From assembly GCA_940671915.1 (NCBI GenBank), contig CALNVZ010003433.1, forward strand, positions 47,775,134 to 47,839,133: 64,000 nucleotides of DNA, read 5' to 3'. This document shows positions 27,001 to 39,000 of this stretch, piece by piece. The position numbers were made by a program, and so were the translations under genes. Source of the stretch: Paracentrotus lividus. Its lineage: Eukaryota > Echinodermata > Echinoidea > Camarodonta > Echinidae. The notes beneath the pieces were generated by a model. It was not told the origin of the DNA. It searched no databases and worked only from the letters and a program-made list of their open reading frames with translations. Every line of letters starts with the position of its first letter. Within the stretch, counting starts at the first letter, position 1.

Positions 27001-30000
27001 CAACAGGGTTGCCAAGCCAAACAATGTAAGTCATAGAAAATCATCATGATTGGTCAACTCGACGATTTTAATCGAAGATATAAACTTCAATTATCAATTT
27101 CTCCAGGACCTTTTTGGAGTGGATGTTTGGCGGGCCAGTTTTGGCCACCGGGTTGCCTCGGCTTGATCACTTCACATAGATCTATAGCACTGATTGCTCT
27201 GAGTGGCATGCTTGTTTCTATGTTTGAGGGGGCCTCACAATTTGCCATTTATTAGGCTCAAGGCAGGTTGTGAGCAGAGACTCCAACCCAAAGCACCTCT
27301 AAAGGCGCTGCTGCACTAGCTCGAGCTATTTCAAATAGCGCACTATTTGTGATCTGATGAATTAGCTCGATCACAGCAGATCCGACTTTGTGGTCAAATA
27401 GCACACTAATTTGGAGAAAATCCAAACCCAAGTCATCTTAGGTTTGTTTTTTGTTTTTAAACTCGAGCTGGTTTGCTGTTTTGGGATGAAATAGCGCACT
27501 ATTTTGCGCGGTGCTGCACTAGTTCGAGCCAAATCCGAAATCATGCACCTGTGCGTGTATACGCTAGTGGTAGTTATCAGTTGCGCCATATACATAGGGC
27601 TTGCTTGTTCAAGATCACGTCAGGTCGTTAATGCGAAATTGTAAAATAGCTTGAGCTAGTGCAGGACCGGTTTCTTTTTTCTGGTTTTTTCCCCAATCCA
27701 CCAATTAGCGCTCTATTTTTTAGCTCGAGCTGGTGCAGTAGCACCTTAAGTATGAGATTCTCCTGCTGTGTTTCTGTGAATTTTAGAATTTTTATGTCAC
27801 ACTAATTTTACAGCATATGAAAAACACACAAAAAAATATACAAACTAGCCCCATCCACTTTCAAAGCGTCTCCTGCCAAGAGAACACACGACCAAAAGGT
27901 GAGTAACGTACATTAAAGGGACGTATAATTGATAAAACATGGGGAATTCACCTTATCTCGGGTGAAATGATAACATTCCAATCAGAGCCTGAGGCGAGTT
28001 GCGTAATCTTCAGCGCCAACCCGTCTGGAGCAATAATCCGGTTAATCCTTCATGGCTAGAGTAACTAACCAGAAGTCCGAAGTAAATCTAACCTATGTTT
28101 TGTTTTTGAAATGGAGTATTATACAAGTCCTCTCTTTGAATTAATACGAAGAGACCCGTTGAGAGTCTATAAACTAATCCGAAGCTACTGACCCTATTGA
28201 CTGACTGCATTCGGTAAACTTCGTCATGTTCGTGCTGTCCGAATGTTAATCCCCAGTAGGCCGACCCTTGCGTAAGCCTCACTGTAGATTGTGTATGAGT
28301 CAATGGAGCTCAAGAAAAACGCGCATTCCCCACGATCTCCGACTTGCGAGGGCCTTTAAGTCATGCAAACTGTGTATACCAAGAGATACAGCACATCTAT
28401 TGTAGTACATTATGCAATCTCTATAAAAAACCAGAAGGGTTTCATCCCGCAAGGTCTACACAAAAGTACCACTGTAGACCTGAATTGTCTCATACACATG
28501 CACGCACTTAACCCGTTGAGGACTGAGCCTGAATATATTCGGGCTGAGATCTATGGGAAATGTGTGTTATAGCCAAATCAGCTCGTCCCCAACAGGTTAA
28601 AGGAGGACACGCATGACGAAACGATTACTCCGAAGGACTCAGATAGCACTATTTTTCTACCTGTCTGTGCTCGCCGCCACTGCTCACGAAGCTGACGACA
28701 TAATTTGCATATGCCTGTCGATCAAAATATGCATGTGTCCACGCACGGACTGAAAACAAGATCTCGCTGTGTTGTGATTCGCGACTTGTGTGTATATGTA
28801 TGCACTGTGTGGCCACTGTGTGTGTACCGAGTGGTGTATAGTAAAGTAGAGTAGAGTAGCTGAGCATGTAGCTATATCGGCTTCATACAAACAGCTAGCG
28901 CGATCGCGAGAAAGGTAGGGGGAGCAAACCCATTCGAACAACAGTTGAATGGTACCCGAGAAGATTGTGGATCATTACTTCGGCAATTTTTCAGGCGTTC
29001 GGGATTTCGGTTTTTGGATCACTGCGGAAGAGTCGCTCATTGCTGGTATCAATGTGCAGCTTCCATGGATCGTTACCGTAAACGTATTTTGATCTCCCTC
29101 TACACACCGGGGAACATGAATCTTTAATATGTATGTACATAATAGTTGCACATAAACTGGATTAGGACATTCTGTGTGTGATCAAATATGTTTGACACCC
29201 ATTATAATACAGGCAAAAACAAAATAGGTTTACCAGAAAATCATAAAATAATAGAAAAGGGGGGAAAAGTGGGGGAACATAAATTTTCTGCCAAAAGCAG
29301 AGAGGTTGGGAGGTCTGTCAGCCAAATGCCTGCTCATGAGAGAAAACATGAATAATAACCTTTTGCTCTGTCATTCAATTTGGGGAATACTATAATTATT
29401 CTATAGGGTTAACATCTCTGCACTAAGGAGTGTACATCATATCTGCAAGTTTATTTGTCAGCAGACGTGGTATAACTGTTACAATCAACTGGAACAGTTT
29501 ACAAATAGTGCTCAAAATTCCCTCTGACATCTAATTGTTAAGACGGCACAAAGCAGCATCATCTAACCCTCTTTTCCTACTAGTGTGCAAGAGCATACTA
29601 GACGGATGATAATCAAGACAAGGGACTTCCCCTATTTATAATTGATCTTGTGCTGAGGTGACAGGTCCCTGAGGAGCATTCCATACAATATCTCATGATA
29701 CCCTCAATGATCAGAATGCTAATTGATGGAATGACATGGACACTAGACAAAGACGTATCATATCATGAATATTCCATGCTTTCAGGAAAAACTTGATGAT
29801 GCTCAGTGGGGCTGTGGTGTGGCCACGATCAGTAAAACTCAATGATGAATTTGTTTCTATTTGAATTACATGTTCCTAGATCTATACCATCGAATTGTGG
29901 TCAACTTCCAGGCTAGTGAAACCATGTGGTTGTACAGTGGAGTGAAAATCAATTTAAATGTCAGCACACATACACATACTAATGAAGGCTGACATATGAT

Positions 30001-33000
30001 TTTTATTGCTTTCTTACTTTCAGACCAGTATTATCAAATGGCTTGGTACAATGTACATACTATTGTAATTCAATGTTGTGCAATGATACGGAATCTATTT
30101 TTAATGATCATCTGTCTCTTTCTCCAGTCAGACTGCAGCACAGCGGAAAGTCCTCACATTCATCGTACAATACACATGCATGCATGCTGTTATAAATACT
30201 GTTGCATTCTTATCATTTGTTTCAAGTTGTACAAAAGATAAGACACAGTAGTAATGAATATTATCTGTAAAGAGGAATTTTTTTTTCATGAAGTGAAAAT
30301 TGATTATCAATAACAAACTAGCACATCAATGATGTGGTGCTCATTCGGCGTCCGGCAAAGAAACAACGCAATTTTAAATTATTGCCCTGTTGACACTGGT
30401 AGTGAATGTAAAAACAAGTCTTGGGTCAAAGCCAAAAATAGTGTTCACTTTGGTCAAATTTACAAACTGGCAATTATCAAGTATTATATATCATATGAAA
30501 GCTGAGAATCCATAGATTTTCAGAAATGTATGTGTCTCATATGTACATCTGCCAACTTTCTTGTAAAATGCCTTTGAATGTGGAAAAAGCGTCCTCTCTG
30601 CACAACGGGACAGAAAATTTACATTTAATTATTAAATTCACATTAAAACTTCAAAAGTAACCTGGGCAAGATCAAATTTTATTATGGAATACCCTATCCA
30701 GCAGCATTTCATTCCTGAAAAAAAAAATTCAAAACCCCTTTATATTTTGGGTCAAAATTCACATTTAACAGGGCAAATTTTTTTTTTTTTTTTTCAGGTT
30801 TTTTTTACACTGACACATATTTGTTTGTTTTTTTTTAATGAAAAACGCAAGATTGGTTACCCATGTTTTAGAATGTAGCAATCTATTAGTGGGGCTCTAC
30901 ATCCTTGCCATTAATTAAAATGATACTCCACTCATACAAAAATTATGATGTTTTAACATTTTCCGTCCCATCGCGCTTTCAGGTCCCTACATTGATACAA
31001 CACAGATAGTTATGTAAGGGACTGTATCTTCATTTTTTGCAGTGATGCCAATTTTGAGAGGGCTGGAAAACAAACAAATAATGAATATATTCAGATTGTT
31101 ATAATTATGTAAAAATAGTGTTATGGGTTTTAGATATCAAAATATTGGCACAAGGTCGCAGGATACACAAGGTCACATCAAAGGTCAAAATAAAGGTCAA
31201 AAGGTCATGACAAGTTAAGTTGTTGATACGTCAAAAATAATCTTTTTTTCAGATAGCCTCTTAAACCCCCTTTCCAAAGATATCATTTTTACTAAATTTG
31301 GCTCATTAGTTTTATCGCTATGGTGATTTGAAAATTTGAGGTCACACAGGCCATTTTTTTCCCCTTCCCATTCACTTTGTACATAGTACATTGAAATGCC
31401 TTTAGGAAATTGTCAATAAATCAAATCTATTACATTACATTTGTTAGCTCTTTTTGTACTAGTAATCTATGGAACAGTAAAAAACTAGATGAATCTTCGA
31501 CCGCGCACGGTCGGAAGGCATGCCTCCGTATTGCCACATCGGAAAAAAAAGGCATGCGATTGTTGAGTATTTTACATCCTTTATACATGACATCTTTGAG
31601 ATATTGACCCAAATCTATTAAGTTGTATCATCAGAATTATTTCAACTCAGGAAGGATGGCTACTGATGTAATAAAAAGGATAAACATGTTTAAGTTGATC
31701 TGTCAAAGGTCCTTCAGAAATTGCACAAACGAGTCATTCACATCAATAACCAGTGACCTTTGATGTCCTGACCTCAAAAATCTAATCAGTTCATCTTTCC
31801 TCCCACATGAACCAAGTTTGAAGTTGATCCATAAAACAGTTCAGAAGTTACAGCAAGAAACGTGCCATTTTCATGTATACAATGACGTCTGTGACCCTTG
31901 ACCTTTGACTTCATGACCTCAAAATTAATAAATCATTGTCCCTACCATATGCACATATGACCAAGTTTGAAATTGATCCGTCGAACGGTTTTAAGTTTAT
32001 TGCGAGAACAAGCCATTTTCTTGTACACAATGACCTCTGTGACCTTTGACCTCATGACCCCAAAATCTGATAAGTTCATTGTCCCTCCATATGTAAAATT
32101 GATCCAAGTTTGAAGTTGATCCCTCAAACGGTTCTTAAGTTATCGCAAGAACGAGAGCCATTTTCACGTACACAATGACCTGTGACCTTTGACCTCATGA
32201 CCCCAAAATCTAATAAGTTTATTGACCCTCATATATGCACATATGACCCAAGTTTCAAGTTTATCCCTCAAACGGTTCTTAAGTTATCGCAAGAAGAGCC
32301 ATTTTCATGTACACACATGACCTCTGTGACCTTTGACCTCATGACCCCAAATCTAATCAGTTCATTGTCCCTACCATATGCATACATGATCCAATTTTGA
32401 AGTTGACCCGTCAAACCGTTCTTAAGTTATTGCGAGAACGAACCATTTTCATGTATACAATGACATCTGTGACCTTTGACTTTGACCTCATGACCCTAAA
32501 ATCTAATCAGTTCATTGCCCCTCCCATAGGCACACATTACCCAAGTTTGAAGTTGACCGTCAAACGGTTTTTAAGTTATGGCGAGAACAAGCCATTTTCA
32601 TGCATACAATGACCTCTGTGACTTTGACCTTTGAGCTATGACCCAAAGTCTAATCAGATCATTGTCCCTACCATATGCATACATGATCCAAGTATGAAAG
32701 TGATCCTTAAAACGGTTCTTAAGTTATCGCGAGAACGAAAACGGGACGGACGTACGGACGGACGGACGTACGGACGGACGGACGGACGGACAGACAACCC
32801 GAAAACATAATGCCTCCGGCACCACCTTCGGTGGCGGAGGCATAAAAAAATAGAAACCACCTGACATGGTCAGCCTTGCTTATTAACTTTGATAGGGTTC
32901 TTGTTTTTAAAGAACCAGTGATATTTTCATTCCGTCCCGTCGCGCAAATATAATTCGATGTTTCCGTGAAAACGAAATACGTTTTTAAAAAAAATTTTTG

Positions 33001-36000
33001 CAGGTTAATACTTTCAAGTAAGCTTGACATATACATGTAAGTAAGGGTAAATGGCAGCTAAAATTTATATTTTTATGTAGCTCTACCAGATGGAACAAAC
33101 ACACAAAATTGGTACCAAAAGATGCGGGAAGAGTTTAACTCTTTCAGAATATGTATAATTAGAGGTTCATTAATTGGTTTTCTTTTTATTGATACATGTA
33201 TTTTTCTAGGTGTCTAGTTTTTTCTGACTCACTCGGTATAATTGAAGACAAACTCTTCTCCTTTGCAATGATACCTTTCTTGACTCATAAAAGCAAGTAA
33301 CTTACAAAGGAAGGCGACAAGTACAGAATCCATTTACATTTTTTTTTTTTTTTTGTTGCAAGTTTTGAGAAAATGACTCAAGACTGAGTGAATGCTGTCA
33401 CTGATGTCCCATAGCTTTGAAAAGGATCACGTGTGGTGATGTGTAACACCAGTGGAAGCTTTCACTCAGTCTGTCAACCGTTGAAAAAAAAATGCAAAAG
33501 TGGATTTTATACCTGTCACCTTCATGTGCAATCTACTCCTTTATGAAGTGCATCTATGATTCAAGAAAGGTAGCATTTTAAAGGTGTAGAGTTCCTCTTT
33601 AATCATGTGACTTGCCAAAATAGATGAACTGGGAATATGGCCCCTCTAAAAAATGATTACCCTTTTTTCGAAAAGCACTTTAGTAATCTTCATATTCAGT
33701 ACAACAAATTAGAAGAAATGATTTAAATGCCATTTATTTAACGCATTATTTACTGTATTTTTCAAAGTTTGATGATTATACATGCTTTCCCAGCTGCAGT
33801 TGAGAACAAAAATTTCATACACGTACACCAGGGCCCGTATTCCATAAACTATACTTAAGCAATTTGTCTTAAGTCTAAGTATTTTTCTTAGATTTTGTCT
33901 AGGAAAAAAAATTCTTAGCTTTTATACCAAGCACGTTAAGCACTTTGTCTGAGGTCAGAAAGCATCAAGCAAAATTCTGAATTTTATTTATATCGGCATT
34001 TTTAATTCTTGTGGTCTCAAATGAGCTTGCCATATAATCAACATTAAAGTTAAGCCACAAGGTACAGTAGTAGGCTTAAAGTAATAGGATAAAATTCTCA
34101 TTTTTTATGTTCGATTTGAAGGCGCAATTCCATTTAAGACCTCTGACTTAGCAAAAATCTAAGAATTTATGCTTCACTGCCAAAAATAGGCTTGAACAGA
34201 ATTCTTAGTAAGCTGTATTTATGTAATATGCCTTTTAAAGATAAGCAAAAATGCTTAAATTTCATGCTTTTACGGAATACGGGCCCTGGTACTAAAAAAT
34301 AACTAAGATTTTAAGTCTATGTATAAGGCACTATAATGAGACATGAATATTTCCATGAGTACAGTATATGGTTTATCTTACTTCAATTTAGATAAATTCA
34401 ATGAGTCAAAAGTTTACAAACTCTAATCCAAATTGGTGATGGTGCTGCTTGTATTTTGTTTTTTATTTTTCATTCTTTTCACTTGATGAAGCTGTCAACA
34501 AGCTTTCTACATACGTCTCCTCTAGCAAGTTTGCAACAATTCACTCCCATTTGCAGATTTCCTTGGGCAAATGCCTCTTTTTTCTTAGGTCTGCCCTTAT
34601 GGTTTCTACATTGATCTGGTCCAGACATGTGACAAATCCTCCATAATCTCCACTTTTCTCTGTTTCACAAATTTTGAAACTAATTCAAGTGAATGTTCAT
34701 AATGGGTCATAACTGAGGATTACAGACCTAATAATAACCTGTTTCAAAGTTTTCAGGCTGACATTTTGATGTGATGCAACATTTTCGAACATCACATTTT
34801 ATAATTTTTTACTATTTACAGATTATCAATCCATTGTTTGTATATAGCGTAATATTGGAACATGTAGCATCCTATCAAACCAGCCTGAAAGTTGAGACCA
34901 TATTGAAATTGAGTCTTAAATCACCACAATTACCCAAACATTTAGGGATCAACAGCGTGCATAGGCCTACTATGTAGTTCAGTTTACTGCGTTTTTTAGA
35001 TTCCGAAAAGTAAAGCCATCAAAGCTAGTGATATGATCTATGTTTTAAAAAGACTGCAAAATGCACAACGGTTCCATAAACCCTGATCATTTTAATAGGT
35101 AAAATATACTGGTAGTCATTGAACACTATCCTATTACAGCATAGCCGTGTATAGCAAGCCACTAACTCTCCTGTACAAAGTACAAAAGTGTCTGATAAAT
35201 GGTACAATTTTCATGTACCATCTTTGTTGATGGCGTTCTATCCAAAGCTATGTCTGTTGTCTCCTCAATAATCAATCAACATGCTCTCTATAACATTTAT
35301 TTAAGCTAATTGCGGGTGCAAAAACCTCAGATATAATGAATTATCCCGCAATTCCACAAAATGAATTTTTACAATACATGTACCTGCTCATGAAATTGTG
35401 TTGATCATTAACAATATTTCAAAAATGCTATTTATTGTACAAACAATATGTAATCCAGACCCAAACCCCATTTAAAAGCTCAACTGGAGTTGTTGTAACC
35501 AAAAGTAAATTGAAAGGAATCGTATAAATATGTTCTCATATTGTTCCATATAAATAAAAAAAACCTAATCAAAAGTAAGTTCCCCCTTAAAGAAGCCCAT
35601 CAAATCTTCCAATATAACAAATCATTCAAGTTGAAACCACGCAGGGGATATAGCTAGGATTGTTAGAAAGCGGTTTCTCGAAATTCAGCGACATCCATGA
35701 CTTAACGGCTGAATGAGAACAACATTAACACAAAACTACGCTTTTTCAAAAACTGCAAATCTATGCACGCATTAATGCCGACACCAAGAGAATAATGGAA
35801 TGCCATCCCCCCAGCAAAGATTTTGCAGTTTATGAAAAAGTATCATTTTATGTTCATGTTGTGCTTATTTAGCCGTTAAGTCATGGATTTCACTAATTTT
35901 CGAGAATCTGCTTCCAAACAACCCTAGCTATATTCTATGCTTGGTTCCAACTTATATAATTTGTTACATTTGAAGATTTGATGGGGTTCTTTAGGGGGGA

Positions 36001-39000
36001 ACTTACTTTTGATTAGGTGTTTACCTACAAGAGATATGTTTTCCTTCCATGCACGTTTTGAGGTGAAATTTTCAAGTAATTTATACATGGTCATATTCAA
36101 ACATGAGTGACATAACAATTTTGGGGGGGGTGGGGCTAACTATCGATTCAATCACAGTACTAGTGGTTACAGAAAAATGTAAAGGTTGCTGTTCATCTTT
36201 TAATAGTTCTTCTGTATTCAAGGAATGTTGAAAAATACATCAATAGTTAAGTATTCTCAAATTAATAATAACAATAATAGTACATGTAAGACAATTGCAA
36301 TGTATAAAGTCAAACTCTAACTGGATTATCTTCCTACATTTAAGCAAGTTTGATCTCAAGTGGTTCTTTAGAAACGGCAAGAAAAGGTCCAATACATGAA
36401 CTTAGAGTTCCTTATATTATGTTGCTCCAAGTGAAACTTGACATTTGAAATATGTACATTAAATTCTCATGAGATTATCCTCCTATAACGATACTAAAAG
36501 GGTAGTATCTCACTTCGCTGAGACGTCTCCACGACGGAATCGTTTCCGTGACAGATAAAAAGTATTAGAGACGTCTCCAATGTCGCGGAGACGTCTCTGC
36601 AATGTCTCCGTAACAGTTTTTGAAAACTGTAATAAAGCACTTTCAAGAATTGTCTCAAAGTAGTTTCCGCAACTCATGAAATGTCGCGGAAACCTCTCTG
36701 CGAAAAGTTTCAAAAATTTGTCACAGAGACGTCTCCGAGACGTTTAATGAGTCATGGAAACTTCTTTGAGATGGTTCTTTGAAAGTGCTTTGTTACAGTT
36801 TTTGAAAACTGTTGCGGAGACGTCTCTAATACTTTTTATTCGTCGCAGAGACATCTTCGCGAAGTGAGATACCACCCTAAGGCACCTAAGGCATAAAATG
36901 AGTCACAATAAAGTTAAACTGTGAAATTTTGAGGGGTAGAATGTTTATAACTTACCCTGAATTTATGTCTTATCCTGGTTGAAGCTACTCCATTGTTGAG
37001 TTTCTTCATGAGTTGCATCACTTCACATTCATCTAACTGCCCCAAGGAATCTCCTGCAGCCTTGTTGAACATATCTCTCAACCATGTGAGATAATCACAG
37101 TTAAGACAATCAACATACACATTGAACAAATAATGCTAGTTTCCCAACATTTGCCATTTTTTATCACAACTTCTTAAAAACTATTATTCAATTTTGTTCG
37201 TATTCGGAGAAAATCTGTGTTTCCCTGAGAGGAACAAATTAATGAAGGCTTTAAATAAATGTACCCATATGGTGAATCAAAATATTGCAATTTTTCATGT
37301 CCATTTATGTTTTTTTGTTCAAATATAAATCTTGCATTTTTTTTTTTTTTACAAAAGCCATCATGAATTTGATGTCAACATGCTATCTACAATAAATGTT
37401 TGGAAGTGATATACAATGTATTTAGCGATATAACTCTGAAGAGATAGATTTTTTGTTTCAATGTGTCAGAATTTTTCAATTTTTGTATTGAATACACATA
37501 TCTTATTTCACTTTTACTGTGCGTTTAGTGGCTTTGTGGTTGTTATTATTTGACTGCTTACATCCTAAGCTATTTAACAGTATACCGTGTGAGTCAAAAA
37601 AAACTTTACACCTAGAAAAATGTCAATAAAATGAAAACCAATTTATAAACCCCAAATTATTTTACATATTCTGAAAGAGTAACTCCTCCCGCATCTTCTG
37701 GTACCATTTTTGTATGGTATGTCTTTACGCTTGGATGAACACGACGCATTGTTTGCGAACATGTCAATTTCGAATTGTGCCAGAATGGGAGTAAAATCAA
37801 AACAACAAAAAGCTAGAGAAAGACAACTTCATCCTGTTTAAAATAGCATAACTTTTTAACGAAAATGTCTTCCGCTTAATAGCTTGGCAGGGGTGTTGTT
37901 ACACATATTCACTACATTTTGTATGAAAATTAGATTGACACGTGAAGTAATGCACGAATGAGTACACATTAAAGAGCAAATTGCCACTGACAGACCTAAA
38001 AAGGCCTCCTAATACTTTTGAAAAGTGATTATTTTCTCTTTGACGTGTGCTCACTCATGCCTGACTCTACAAATCTATCTCATTTTTATACAAAATGTAG
38101 TCAATATGTGTACCTACATCCCTGCCAAGTTATTAAACGGAAGACATTTTTGTTAAAAAGTTATGCTATTTTAATCAGGATGAAGTTGCTTTTTTCTAGC
38201 TTTTTGTTGTTTTGATTTTACTCCCATTCTGGCACAATTCCAAATTGACATGTTCGCAAACAATGCGTCGTGTTCATCCAAGCGTAAAGACACACCACAC
38301 AAAAATGGTACCAGAAGATGCGGGAGGAATTACTCTTTCAGAATATGTAAAATAATTTGGAGTTTATAAATTGGTTTTCTTTTTATTGACATTTTTCTAG
38401 GTGTAAAGTTTTTTTTGACTCACACGGTACAGTGCATATAGGGAAAAAAGGTAATCCATATTCTCAGCTCATCTATTTTGGCTATTTATTTGTATCATAT
38501 AACTGAAGACACATTCCTCACCTGTACAATCATACCTTTTTTAAATAATATATATAACGCATTACCTAGTAAATTGCAAAAAAGTGACATGTACAAAATC
38601 CGTTTTTTGCAAGTTTTTGTCAAATAGTGAAAGACTGAGTGAAAGCTTACACTGTTGACACACATTCCACACACAGTCCTATTAAAAGCTATGGGACAGC
38701 AAGCACGGCATTCACTCAGCCTAGAATCATTTTTCTCAAAATTTACAAAAAATGGATTCTGTACCAGTCACCTTCATTTGCAAGTTACTCGCTAATCATG
38801 TGTTATATTCATGATTCTAAAAAAGTATCATTGTTTGTCTTTAATCATATGTTACATATAAATAGCCCAAAAATATAAGCTCGGAATATAGTCCGCCTAA
38901 AATGTGAATTCATAGCGGAGTTAAATTTTGGAATTAACAGTAAGGATGTGAAGACAGTGTTCAAACAGACGTTGGATTAACTTTTGGACTATTATCAGGA

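Noticed and set aside
31892-32640. CRISPR-like array (regular repeats)
   Set aside because: Whole units of about 143 bp repeat with no unique spacers, in animal DNA; it is a minisatellite.
36956-37139. PLCL exon 5 extended upstream to the TAG at about 37136
   Set aside because: The frame is open, but it is out of phase with exon 3 and would duplicate the space filled by exon 4; the AC junction at 37086 gives the conserved sequence.
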